64,000 nt of DNA from positions 124,001 through 188,000 of the forward strand of contig JBBPEB010000011.1 of assembly GCA_039096225.1 (NCBI GenBank), given 5' to 3'. Each line of letters begins with the position of its first letter. Positions within the stretch are counted from its first letter, which is position 1. Origin of the DNA: Blastocystis sp. Blastoise. Lineage: Eukaryota; Sar; Bigyra; Opalinata; Blastocystidae. Under the pieces are notes generated by a model. It did no database searches. It was not told the DNA's origin and saw only the letters and a list, made by a program, of their open reading frames with translations. The translations under genes and the position numbers were made by a program. Below, piece by piece: positions 24,374 to 37,835 of this stretch.

Positions 24374-25184
24374 TATACAGTAAAACGATGAAGTACAGTT
24401 CTGGTATTACCACAAAGAGTACCATATAAACAACCACCACCATCCATAACGATGAAACCAAATACAGCATCATCCTGGAGTAATTCTTGAAGAGCCTATA
24501 TAGGAATATATATAATATATAGAATAATAATAATAAATATAATAATAATAATAAACATAATAATAATAATAAATAAATACTTCAGTATGGAATTTATTAT
24601 CACATAAATAAAGAGAAGTATTAATAGGTTTAAAAGGTTCAAAATCAATATTAACTTTCTTTTCTTTACCATCATCAGTTAAACAAGTACCACAATAAAT
24701 AACTAAACCATTATCAGGAACTTTATTATATAACTTCAGACGTTGTTGGGTAGAAGTAATAGCACCTAAGACAGAAAGACGATTGACACGAGACTTAATG
24801 TTAGATGCAGTACCATATTCACCAACTAACATAGTAGCCGTATTGGAAATCTATAAGAAATAATATAAATGTCATAATAATTATTGCTTAAAATATATAT
24901 AAACATCTACATTCATATATAGATATCATATAAACATAGAAAAACATACAGGTTCCTTAGGACGAATAATAAGAGAAATCATACTAGTACCATTACTATA
25001 TAAAAACAAAGTAAAAAATAGCCAAGTACTCTAGAAACAACGTATATATAATATTCATACCCTCTAGCAGCTTCTAAATTTTTAATAAGTTTCTTGATCT
25101 TCCACATTTCAACGTGGGCTTCTTCAGATGTAAGTTCCTTGCTCTAGAATCATTACACATATTTGAAATATGATATTATACCAT
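23346..25184 (-). CDS. ETF1: Eukaryotic peptide chain release factor 1 (eRF1)
   Basis: Recognises all three stop codons in the ribosomal A site and triggers peptide release with eRF3. Exons 25184-25182 (the ATG alone), 25143-25061, 24995-24950, 24850-24581, 24495-24379, 24256-23929 and 23794-23346 give 431 aa. Domain N carries TASNIKS and the YLCDNKF version of YxCxxxF; domain M carries the [20 protein letters not shown] loop for hydrolysis; domain C ends in [12 protein letters not shown] with an acidic tail. These motifs argue for the standard code. Introns 1-5 are GT-AG. At intron 6 the conserved IQEKKLIG is restored only by a non-GT cut (AA-AG, with AAGAA at both ends); a GT-AG alternative would give IQEYCYKLIG. 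Confidence 0.95.
23795..23928. repeat. TTA/TTATG microsatellite forming eRF1 intron 6
   Basis: On the minus strand the intron is a run of TTATTATG-type triplets from ATATTGTTATG to TTATAAG. It is open in the minus-strand frames (Tyr/Val or Met/Ile/Phe), so it can be mistaken for coding sequence. Its length is not a multiple of three, so retention would shift frame. Confidence 0.8.
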
Positions 25185-25949
25185 CTTTTCTTGTTTTGGA
25201 TAAATGAATAATTCTTACAGTATAGTTTTGGCTTGTTTGTGATGAATTAAACAAGCCGTTTTCATTTATTCAACAAAATAACAAAAAAGTCACGATTATT
25301 TGGAAACATGTTCAGTGATTCTTTGTTTTCTGTTGTTTATCATCTCCTTTTTGTGTTCAAATCCCATTATTATCCATGTGAACTACTGGATGAATATCAA
25401 TTCGTTATTTTTTTTTCTCCCTTCATTTTAGGAATACTTTCAAGAATATTTTAAAATTATTCATTTCAAATTCGATTTATCGATTTATATCTCTTCTGCA
25501 AGCATAACTTATTTCTAGAAGCATTTCAACTCATGGCAATAGAATCATCATATACTTTAGAGACTCAATTTTGGAAAATTACTCATGAATTGACTCGTAA
25601 TTCGTTTCTTATTCGAATTTTTCAATATTCTAGCGTCAATAGTTATGCAGCAATATATGTTTATAAAAAACAAAACAAGTAAAAGACAATAATATAAAAA
25701 AAACAGTGATTAATTTTAAAAAAAAGTGAAAAATTCAAATAGCAATCATTATAACGTATTCATTTTAAAATAAATATATATCTAAAGAAATATTAAGAAA
25801 AATATACTATATATATAAAATATATATGTAAGAAAAGTATCTGTGTTTTGAAAAGAAGAAAATAATTAAAAAAAAAAGAAAACAATTAAATGAAAGGATA
25901 CAGTAAAAAAAGAATAATTAAATGAAGGATAAATTAATAAGAATACTAT
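25185..25949. other. Intergenic between CLASP-like gene and eRF1
   Basis: Contains a perfect 9-bp hairpin, GGCTTGTTT (25230-25238) and AAACAAGCC (25249-25257) with a 10-nt loop, starting 45 bp upstream of the eRF1 ATG and so in its promoter or 5'UTR. No gene was seen. Confidence 0.6.
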
Positions 25950-26908
25950 TTAAAGCGTAAATAGATTATCTTGTATGCCATATTTTCTTTGAAGATATGA
26001 AGTAATAATTTGTTTAGAGGATTCACTTAGTGATTTTGAAATATATTGAGTTATTTCTTTATTCTTCTTTAATAGTAGTTGACACTATATTAGAAACAAT
26101 TAGTAATAATTTATATATATATATACATAATATTAAATAGACTATAAAATAAAGAATTACATACAATGAATTGACTTGTAAAGAATCGAATATAGAGATG
26201 GGATGACGTTAACAACAATTGTACGGAGCAGAAAAAAGTCATATCTTCATAATGAATATCTTTTATTTGAATGAATGAAATTATATGTGTCAAGAATGAT
26301 ATATAAAACTAAAAAAAAAAATTATAATGATAAGAATAAAGTATAAATAATAATGTCTCTATTATATTATATTATATTATATTATATTATATTATATTAT
26401 ATTATATACTATTATATTATATTATATTATATACTAATATATTATATACTATTATATTATATACTATTATATTATATTATATTATATTATATTATATTAT
26501 ATTATATACAGTAAATGAATTTATAGGTGTTTCCATGGTATTTGAAAGAGTATTTAGTTGTCTTATTAGAGATAGATATATATCCATTTTATATACATAA
26601 TCAAAATGATCAGACCACATGAAGAATAAATAGGAATAAGACATTAAATTCTATATATTTATAGTATATTATATTATTTATTATATTAGTCTATATATGA
26701 ATATGTATAAATGAATATATATACAGAGAATGATAGAGATTCAAGACTAGATGAAAGAGACTCATATATCTGTGAATAATGATCATATTCTAGATTGATA
26801 CTAGATTGAATAAAAAGAGACAAACAATCTACGATAAGATCATGCTTTGATGTCTATATATATATTTAATAAATAATATATATATATATAAATAAAAATA
26901 AATAAAAT

Positions 26909-26940
<32 letters not shown>

Positions 26941-27632
26941 TAAATAAATAGAATAACTATTAATAAATAAAATAACTATAATAAACCTATAAATACATCA
27001 CAAATAGTCTCTTGAAGACAATAAGTAATACATATAAAAATGAGTTGTTGATTTTCTGAAGATAATTGTGTTAACAATGACGCATCTTTCGACAATGAGG
27101 GATATATCGCTTGCAAATAATCATAGCACGTCATCTTCTGGGTTTCTATATTGGTATTCTTATATAAATTAAGAATATTTAATAAGAATTCTAATGTTTG
27201 ATTACTTTCTGTATTTAAATTCATCGATATATTCTGTATACTCTTATTCAATACATCTAAATTATGAATACTTGTATCCATTTGATTCATCATGTCTCGA
27301 GTATTATTTAATATTTCTTCAAATGATTTTAATGAATCATCCGAAGGAGATAAAGAAAGATTTATAGAATTCGAAGAATGATGAGATGGACTCATTAGTG
27401 GAGATATATCATGTGACTGAATGGTGTTGAGTTCGTCATCATGACGACGCTTAATGCCTGATGACGCAGCATGTGTTGGAGAAGAAGCAAGAATTGATGT
27501 TGAACTATTGATATTCTCTTTCTTATCTTCTTTTACAGTAGTTGGTATTTCTATAGAGATTGTATTGACAGATAGACTTTGAGTAGTAGAAGTAACAAGA
27601 GAAGGAATTGCAGGATATATGACTTTTATAGA

Positions 27633-27702
<70 letters not shown>

Positions 27703-27703
27703 G

Positions 27704-27801
<98 letters not shown>

Positions 27802-27802
27802 G

Positions 27803-27856
<54 letters not shown>

Positions 27857-30800
27857 CTAATTGGTTTTGAATTAATTGATTTTCATTTGTATTTTTCAAT
27901 ATATCATGATTATTCTGTGAAGGTAAGGGAGAAAGAAGTTGAAAGGATGTCAAAGAGTTTGTCAGTGATGCATTAGAGAGAGAATGGATCTTTGATGTAT
28001 CTTTTGAAGATAAAACACTTTCAGAACTAGTATAAGGGTTTGTTAAAGAAGAATCAAGGGCTGTAGCAGGAAGAGGAGAAGAAGAAGGAGATAATTTTAT
28101 ACGTTTACTAGAAGGAGAAGAAGTAGATTTCAAAGAAATATAATAATTATTATTATTATCTAAGATATTATTATTATTATTATTATTATTATTATCTAAG
28201 ATATTATTATTATTATTATTATTTTCAATAATGTTGTCCTGTTTTCCTGTAGAATTTATGATTGAAGAATCAATTATAGGTTTAGACATGTCTATACATA
28301 GAGGAAGATTGGATACAACTTGTATATCATTCCCATGTGAATCTGATATTGTTGTTGGAAGTATATGCTGTGTAGATTGATTTGTACTATTATTAATTTG
28401 AATAAGAGAAGAGCTTGAGGATTGAAAGGAAGAAGGTGATGTATTATAAGAAAAACTAAGGGATGAAGGCACAAAGACTCCTTTTTTGGGTTCTATCGGA
28501 CTAAAGGGTGGAAAACATGAAGAAGGAGGAAAAGTAATAGCTTTATTTATTTGAGGAGAAACATGATTATTTATTTGAGGAGAAATATTATTATTTATTA
28601 GAGGAGAATCATGATTATTTATTTGAGGAGAAACATTATTATTTATTTGAGGAGGAACATTAATAGTATTATTTGGTAACGATGGAGAAGAAGATGAAGC
28701 ATTGTTTTTAGATAATATATTCGAAGGTTGAGTAGAAGAATTAGCTATAGAAGATGTATGTATATCTTGTTGATTGATATTAATATGACTATTATCAATA
28801 GAATGATCTTGAGAAAGAGATTCATGAGTATTATTCATTATAATCATATGAATCGAATCATTCATGACATCATAGTCATTATTATTCTTTTCATTTTCTT
28901 TTGAATTATCATTTTCGGTAGGTATATTCTTTTCATTCTCTGTGTTACTATTATTATCATTATCATGAAATTGTATTTCTTTCTCCTCATTTGAAAAGGA
29001 TACTGTAGGAGAATAACTCGCAATAGTATTCCTTTCTGATTCAACAGATGATTGTACAGGTTCTAATCGAGGGATTCTATTTATATCCTTATCTATAGAT
29101 ATATATTTGGAATTTACATATATATTTGTATGAATAGAATTTCCTTCGCTATTCATATCATTCTCTTGTTCTATCTCCATATCATTAGATTTATTATTAT
29201 TAGTGTTGATACTCACAGAAGTCTCATGACTTATGCTCTCTTTATTCTCTTCAAATTCATTTGAATTCATATTATTCTCTTCAAATTCATTTGAACTCTT
29301 ATTATTCTCTTCAAATTCATTTGAATTCTTATTATCCTCTTCAAATTCATTTATATTCTGATCATTCTCTTCAAATTCATTTGAATTCATATTATTCTTA
29401 TGAGAATCTTCATGATATAAAGTACCTAATAAAGAATCATCACTATCTTCATCATCTTGTTGTATAGAATGATTTATAGTGCTATTATCTTGATTCTTCT
29501 CGTCTTCACTTGAGTTACTATGAACAGATAACAACGATAAACGTTTAACTAATGAAAGACGCGTCACTTCAGGAATAGATAAACGATTTAATGGATGTGA
29601 AATACTATTTCGTTCAGATGATGTTAATATAGAAATAGAAGGAAAAGATACACGTCTATTATTACTATTATTATAATTATTATTATTAGTAGTAGTATCA
29701 GAAGAAGCTTGAATATCCGTATTAAGAATGGTCTTTCTATTAGTTGTATCTACTTGTATAGAAAGAGAATGAATAGGAGGAAGACTGTCTGTCTGCTCTT
29801 CTATATCCATTGGCTCTTTTATGGATTGTAAAGGAATGAAAGTACTATTGTTAGTAATATTTTTCTCATCATCTTCATTATTATTATTATTTTTATCTTC
29901 ATCTATATTATTATTATTTCTCTCTTCATCTTCATTTTTAATATTTTTCTCATCATCTATTTTATTATTAATTTTTTTCTCATCATTTATATTATTCTCA
30001 ATTTCCTTTTTATCATTTGAAAGAGAGGAAATTGAAGATTTTTGTTCTGTTTGAGTATCTGTCATAATTCCATTCACATTCTTAACGTCTTCGGAGATTA
30101 TTGGAATATTATTTGTATTTATATTTATTATTTCTGTGGATGGAGATGAAGAAGTATTTTTATTTATAGGCAGACAAGTATGATCTTCTATATTATTTGA
30201 AGGAGATAGAATAACATTAGAAGAAGAAGTATTAGATGTAATACTAGTTGATAGAGGAAGAGAAGAGAGTTGATTATTATTCTTGGTTATTTGATTATTT
30301 TCTAAATTATTTGAAGTAGTAGTAAAAGAAGAAGTAGATACAGGAGTAACTACTGGGAGAGATGAAGATGAAATAGATGTATTATTTATATTCAAAGAAA
30401 GTGAGTTATTCATAGTTATTTCTGTAGGAAGAGGAGAAGAAGGAGAGGATTGAACAGTATTTTCTTTTAATATAGTATCATTAGTATTAATAAGATTATT
30501 ATTATTATTATTATTATTTTGAATACTATTATTATCAATAATTTCCTTATTATTCTTATTATCAATAGTTTCTTTATTATTCTTATTATCAATAATTTCC
30601 TTACTATTCTTATTATCAATAACTTCCTTACTATTCTTATTATCAATAATTTCCTTATTATTCTTATTATCAATAATTTCCTTATTATTCTTATCTTCAA
30701 CAGTATTCTTAATAACATTATTATTATTATTATCTTCAACAGTATCAGGAGGCAAAGGAATCGAATCATTAATCTCTCTATATAAACATATACACATATA

Positions 30801-32616
30801 TATATAAACATAATAGAATATATATATATAAGCATACAAGAGTTGTTCTCCACGCTTGACTTGTTCTAGCCAATCAGATCCCATAGTTGTTTCTATATAC
30901 GTCTTTTCATTGGGTAAACAATTATTATAGATATCTATAATATTCACAGGTATAAAAGTATATATTAATGTGAATAATAACTGTACTGAAGGGATCAACC
31001 GACGTATATGGATATATACAATCTATATATATATAATTAAATAATAAATAAATAAATATATAATTGAGAAAAAATATATATACTTTTTTAATAAAAATTT
31101 CTATAACTCTTCGTTTGATTTTAAGTTCATTTCTTCTCGTTTGAATCATTGTAATCAGACCATTTAAGCAAATTTCAGTTTGATTTTCTTTTCTATTTTC
31201 TAAAGAAGTAAGTAAACCTACAAAAACATGTGTATTTCCATGGGAATATAAGAAATCTAATAGACCTATAGTAATGTCTTTGATTTTTTGAGATGACATT
31301 TGACTGCAAGGTAATAACTATAGAATATTATTTATATATAATATAATATATAATAATAATAAATAAATAATAAATAAATAATAAATAAATAATAATAATA
31401 ATAAATAATAAATAAATAATAAATAAATAATAATAAATAATAAATAAATAATAATAAATAATAATAAATAAATAATAAATAAATAATAAATAAATAATAA
31501 ATAAATAATAATAAATAATAAATAAATAATAAATAAATAATAAATAATAATAAATAAATAATAATATACACAACGAATAGTTTTTTCTCCTTCTAAATCA
31601 GAATCTATGCATTGATATACATAACAGAATCCTAATAATTCTAATCCGGCAATTCTTACTTTTTGATTATGATTTTCAACTAATATAATAACAGCATCAT
31701 AAAGGTTTCTTTCATTTAAGCCACATAATTCTTCAGAAGTCACATGTGAATCCGATTTTGATTGTACTAATGTTAATAGTCTATTCTTAATGGAATCACT
31801 TATTTGTATTTGATTAAACCAATCAGATGAAGGAAGACTTTTAATAGATTCTTTTAATATATCAATTTCTGATTGAGAATTCTCTAAAACCATCATTCCT
31901 GCCATTGGAGATACGCGGGCTGCACGTATTTCTCCAGTAGAATTAAATGATTGGTTAAATCGATCTTTTGATGAAACTGACGCACGTGATACTGTTGAAG
32001 ATTGTGAACGATTCATTGGAGCACGTGATGTGGATATAACTCCTATAATAATAATAATAATTATTATTATAATGCAAATGATAAGAATAAAATAACAAGA
32101 ATACATTAATAATAATAATAATAATATATAAATATAAATACTTCCTGGAGGAGATAATAAGCCCATATTCATCTTCGACGTATAATTCCCACGGTTTTTC
32201 ATTGATGTTGATATATTTGTTTCATTCATAAAAGTATCGTTTTTAGTATTAGTCGATAGAGTTCGTTTAGAAGAGGGGATATCTGTATAGAGACTAGATA
32301 TCGAGAGAGAACTGGTATTATTATCATCATTTGAGGAGGGATATAAAGAGGATCTTTCGACACGTGTATATGTATGTGATGAAGGAACAGAAGAACTCGA
32401 ATGGAATACTTTAGAAGGAAGGTCTGATTCTGATATATAAATATTTTTATATAATAATAGTAATAATAATAATATTATAATATGAATAATAAGAATAAAA
32501 AAGTATATATATACGAGTATTTTGATTAATTGATTGTATTTCAGAAATTTCTATATATAGAGTAGAGAATGAATTGAATTATTATGTTTTATATTATAAA
32601 TGATAAATGAAATAGA

Positions 32617-32653
<37 letters not shown>

Positions 32654-34088
32654 TAGTTTTCCTAGTAGGTGTCATTCGATTGGGTGCTCCTAAGTATGTA
32701 TTTATAGGTATTTGTTCTTGTATAGGAGAGAGAGGAGATATAGATGGAGGAGATACAAGAGAAGAAGAAGAAGAAGGAGGAGGAGATTGAAGAGAAGAAC
32801 CTACTTTATTTATATTAGTCTTTGGAGTATTAATATTCATAGATATAGGCATAGAATTATTTGAAGCTTCTATAAAGAGAGAAATAACAGAATAATAATC
32901 ATAGTTTATAAATGGAAAATATAGCATAAAGAATTTATTTTTATTAAAAAGAAGATTAATCAATAGAATGAATACTTGAAATATCTTTATTGGATTTAGG
33001 TATTTCTGGCTTTGAATTCCCGTGATTAATTGCAGTAAGAGATAGATTACTATATTCACGTACTTTATCGTTACGATCACTTAAACCGATTTGAATAGCA
33101 TTATATATAGCATCATATTGTCTATTGAGAGAGGAGAAGATATATTATAATAAAATATAATATAAAATAAAATAATATAATATAATATAAAAAAAAAATT
33201 ATTATTATTATAATAAAAAAAAATCATATTATTATCATAATAAAAAAAGACTTAATATTATAATACAAAAAAAAAAATCATATATATATACTTATCAAGA
33301 ATATCTTTGCTCCAGTTTTGTATGCATATAGAAAGACCTTCCATACATGCATATCGTATCTTATCATTTGCTTTATTTTCAAGACCAGTAAGTAACGCTG
33401 AAATGATCTTAATTGATCCTATAGGTAAAGATCGTAATATAGTCATCAAGGCCTCACGACTCTGCTTAGAATTCACATAATTACTACCCTAAAGAAGATA
33501 TAATATATAATTATTAAAAAACATTCTATATATATTAATTAAATGCCAGAAAAGTAATAATAAAATAAATAATCTAAATAAAAATATTAAAAAAATAAAT
33601 ATATAAAAATAACAATATGAACAATAACATATACATACGGCACAACAACTAATTAATTCTGTAACTAAAAGAATAAGACTATTCTCTATGGATTCCTTAT
33701 ATGCTTGTGTTAAAAGAACAAGTGTATTACACGTTGCAGATGCCTTTAAAATAGAATTATCAAGAATATAATACATTATAAAAGACAAATGATATATAAA
33801 CTAATGAAATAAGATATTTTAAAACAGTATATACAACACTAGATCGTTCATCGCGAAGACATGAATATAAAGAGGGAACCATTCGTCTCAACGCTTGAAT
33901 ATCTGGTAATGCAAGTGTCTTTGAAGTATTTGGTAATGTCTGAATATATAATAATTCATTATAAAAAGAGAAGAACACAATCAATATACTCCTAATAGTA
34001 CAATTCCATTCTTTCTACTCTCCCAATTTTCAGATGATACTTTGATAAGTGATTCAACTTGCTCAAGTTGCTTTAATACAGAACTCAT
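25950..34088 (-). CDS. CLASP-like TOG-domain microtubule protein with large low-complexity insert
   Basis: CLASP/Stu1 proteins bind tubulin through TOG domains and stabilise microtubule plus ends and kinetochore fibres. Sixteen exons (34088-33990, 33939-33802, 33743-33639, 33488-33292, 33121-32976, 32869-32654, 32550-32515, 32429-32142, 32042-31570, 31317-31084, 31022-30838, 30777-26997, 26853-26725, 26650-26510, 26308-26165, 26084-25950) give about 2148 aa, every intron GT-AG. Residues 1-230 are a HEAT-type TOG domain resembling CLASP_N (ICIQNWSKDILDK, IQIGLSDRNDKVREYSNLS). A Ser/Pro-rich linker is followed by a second helical repeat region (about 430-690). The single exon 30777-26997 encodes about 1150 residues of Asn/Ser/Glu-rich sequence with internal repeats and long poly-Asn. 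The last 270 residues are helical again, where CLASPs have a C-terminal partner-binding domain. Family assignment rests mainly on the first TOG. Confidence 0.75.
26361..26508. repeat. ATATT pentanucleotide repeat in CLASP intron 14
   Basis: Near-perfect (ATATT)n with occasional ATACT interruptions, just downstream (minus strand) of the donor at 26509. Confidence 0.9.
27637..27856 (-). repeat. Poly-Asn coding (AAT)n tract in CLASP-like gene
   Basis: On the minus strand this is an almost pure AAT run encoding about 70 Asn interrupted by two Lys-Thr pairs. Both strands are open here, which produces false poly-Ile and poly-Leu frames on the plus strand. Confidence 0.95.
29255..29400 (-). repeat. 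Coding minisatellite, NSNEFEEN repeats
   Basis: About five copies of a 36-42 bp unit encode N-x-NEFEEN acidic repeats. Two other coding repeat blocks lie in the same exon: IDNKNNKE copies at about 30530-30700 and SPQINN copies at about 28540-28660. Confidence 0.85.
31330..31565. repeat. AATAAATAATA simple repeat filling CLASP intron 9
   Basis: The intron 31569-31318 is nearly all AATA/AAT repeat, the same type as in ABC intron 3, and creates several spurious minus-strand open frames. Confidence 0.85.
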
Positions 34089-35158
34089 TTAGTTTGTAGT
34101 GATCAATGGACTTTAATTTCGATCCTTTACATAATATAGAATACATATATAATTCAAACATACTATTTACAAATAAAATATCAAAAAAATAAATCTATTT
34201 TGACTACAAAAACCTTAGAATAGAATTTTTTATTCTTTATTAAAAGCAAACCACGAAAAAAATAATAAAAGTCCAAGAAAAATTGATTATTTTTATGTTT
34301 TTTTTCCAAATTCAAAAAAATTGGCTTTTTTATCTGAAATTATTTCAGTCATTCCTAATCTTTCTCTAATCATATGATGTAATATATATTATATATTATT
34401 TTTCATACTAGTGTAAGAATCTGAAATAGTGCATCTCTGATAATATATGAAAAATAAATCATTTTAGTCACTTCATATTTGTGATTCACATTTAAAACTA
34501 CTTATTTGAATATGAATGAGTTCTAAAAATGAAAAGAAAAAGAACAAAAACATATTCTCATTTCATACATTTAAAAAACGTAAAGTTTACTATAGAAAAT
34601 CAGTTAATTAGTTTTTTATTGAAAATATTTCTAATTTCTCATTCACATTACTATAATCAAGTTATGTCTAGTATCTCTTATATATGATTTTATAAAACTT
34701 TTCTTAAATAACAAATTATTTGAATTTATTGTGTTTATTTATTTAGAAAACTAAGTCTAAATTCATAAGAAGATCTTTGTGATTTATTTATACTTTGTAT
34801 ATTTGTGAAAAGGATATAGAATTTTATTGTTTCAGTTAATTTACAAATGAAACTCAATAAAATTAAATATATTATTTACATATCAATATATGAAAATATC
34901 ATATATGTAAGAAAACATATAACATATGATTTCTAAGTATCATAAAATAAAAGAAAACAAATTGATATTTTGTTTTTATTGGATACTCACAAAAGAAAAT
35001 TGAAAGTGTTTTCCCGTGAAGACCAAAGGAGAATAACGTTATTTTTTTATTTTAATCATGTTTTTCGAGATGGTTTCTGGGTGATTTTTATTACACAATT
35101 AACGCCAACAGAGAGATTTGTGAAGTTAGTATTTCTTGATTAAGGTATACTATAAATA
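34089..35158. other. Divergent intergenic region, CLASP / GH13-like
   Basis: Lies between two start codons pointing apart. It is somewhat less repetitive than the introns, but I see no gene, RNA or defined promoter element. Confidence 0.55.
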
Positions 35159-37784
35159 ATGGAGTTGAAATATTTGCCTGAGGGATATTTCTCAGTTAAT
35201 GAAACATGGTCGAATGAAAGAAAGCCAAGAAGACACTCATCTCACAGTGGATCCATGAAGAAAGTCAAACGATATTATCAGAATACTCGTTTTATTGTTA
35301 TATTGGTTGTTGTTGTTGTTTTTATCCTTTTAGTTGGTATTATAACTACAGCTGCTCTCATGTTAACTCAACAACAAGTTGATCCTTTATTAACTTGTCC
35401 AACTGGATTTAATTTAACTGGATGTGGTCGAGATGATTTCCTTGGTTATATGTCTTGGACAAAAGAATCTGGTTTTCGTATTAATGATGAAGTTTTTACA
35501 CAAGGTGTTGCTTTTCGTATTTATGCACCTATAGTTGAAGCTGTGCTAATTAAAGTTTCAAATTCAAAAACGACATCAACTATTCAAATGACGTATATAA
35601 ATAAATATATTCTTTTTTTTTTTAAATAATTATATTTTTTTTATTTTTTTTTAATAATTATTTATATATTATTATTCTTATTATAGTAGTCAAGTAAATG
35701 GTTATTGGTTTGCAATTCTTGGTGGATATACTTATGGTGATAACTTTATATTTAATTTCTTATATCAAGGTCAATATTATATTCGTCATAGCTTAGAATC
35801 TTATGAATTGTATATATTTATTGTATTGTTATTATTATTTGGTTATTTTTAATTTATATGTAATGTATTATTGATATTATTATTTGATTAATTTAAATTT
35901 ATATATATATTATATATTTTTGAATGTTATATAAGTATAGTTATTTATTTGAGACCAATAATGTTCAGGATATTATTACAGATCTTTCCTTTGATTGGGA
36001 GGGATATAAATCTATTAATCATATCAGTAGACAACAATTAATACTATATCATATACATATACCTACATTCAATCCTACTGGAAGTATATTATTTTATTTT
36101 TTATTATTATTATTTTATTTATTATTATTATTTTATTTATTTTTATTGTTTTATTTTTTTTTTATTTATTATTATTATTGTCTTATTTTATTTTATTTAT
36201 TATTATCTATTATATAATAATAATAATAATAATATATATATATATATATAGTAAGTACGTTAGGTTCTTATTCCTCCGTTGAGAGCCGTTTAGATTATTT
36301 ACAGGAATTAGGTATAAATACTCTTGTTCTTATGCCCATAGAACCTTTAGAATGTTCTATAACAACTTCTAGTAAATGTTGGAGTATATATATATATTAT
36401 ATATATATATATATTTAATATAAAATAATATATACTTGTATTCATATTATGTATATATATAATCTATTTATATATATATACTGTCTATCCTATATACTAC
36501 TATATCTTCCTTGTCTCTATAGGTGATGCTAGTACCTTATACCCTGGTAAACTTCATCCTTCTCATGGATCCTTATATCAATTAAAATCATTAATTAAAT
36601 CAGCTCATAAACATAATTTATTTGTTATATTTGAAGTCAATTGGTCATTATTCTCATCATCCTGTTTCTTATATAATTATGAAATGGGATATACCAATTA
36701 TTGGGGACCTTTCTTTAATGAATATAATCTAGAGGATTGTCCATTAAATAAGAATAGACTGAATTTGACTGAAACTAGTAGAGGTCGTCAATTCTTAACA
36801 AATATTATTCAGAAATGGAAAACATCTCTGGGTATTGATGGTATATCATTTAAAAATTTCCTTTGTTTTCGTACTCTGGGATATGACTGTTCCCGCGGGA
36901 ATTCCACTGATAATACGATAGCTATTGAATTCTTCAGACAATTAACAACTGATTTATCGATGTATTATGTATATATTTATATATTATTATTTTATTATTA
37001 TTATTATATATATAAATTATGTATTTAGATTGCTGAAGATAATATAAATGGATATACTATAAAGAGTAAAATAAAGAATGTTGTATTATCGGCTTTAGAT
37101 GGAGGTCTGGGGTTTACAGGACAATATGAACAAACTTTGTTTTCTAATGTGATTATTCAATTAGCTAATAATACTATATCTTATAATGCTTTAGAGAATT
37201 ATTTCAATCACATGGGGTTAAATTATTATTCCTCTATTGCTTTTATTGAATATCCAACCTATCTTACTGTACATATTAATGATTATATATATTATTTATT
37301 ATATTTATTATATTTATTATGTTTATTATATTTGTTATTATATTTATTATGTTTATTATATATAGTCCGTTAGGTTGCGTCGTCTCTTTTCTCCTTCTTC
37401 TCCTACTACTACAACCGCATTCCGAAAACAACTTCTCTCTCTCTTCTTCTTATTCACACTCCCAGATATACCTTATTTATTTATGGGTATGTATTATTAT
37501 ATTTTATTTTTATTATATTTATTATATTTATTATATTTATTATATTTATTATATTTATTATATTTATTATATTTATTATATTTATTATATTTATTATTAT
37601 TATTATATTTATTATATGTATTATAATTGAATATATTATTACATAAATATTATCTAATATATATATATGTTTATATACTATATATATTATATATAGGTAC
37701 TGAGTATATGACCGTTATTCCATTTGCTGCTAATCCCCAAAGTCTCAATCTCGATGATGTTGGTGTATATGAAAATGGAAGGTA

Positions 37785-37835
<51 letters not shown>

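Noticed and set aside
26111-26308. CLASP exon 15 seemed to lack an acceptor
   Set aside because: TTTTTTTAG at 26310-26309 on the minus strand gives a clean in-frame acceptor.
27579-27870. Plus-strand poly-Ile and poly-Leu open frames
   Set aside because: They are the reverse strand of the poly-Asn tract in the CLASP-like gene.
29255-29400. CRISPR-like regularly spaced repeat
   Set aside because: It is an in-frame coding minisatellite (NEFEEN peptide) in a eukaryotic gene; the spacers are themselves part of the repeat.
37269-37365. GH13 intron 6 first looked non-canonical because no GT follows the AATGATTATATA stretch
   Set aside because: A donor at ACT|GTACAT earlier in the sequence gives GT-AG in phase and keeps the alignment (PTYLTSVRLRRLF).
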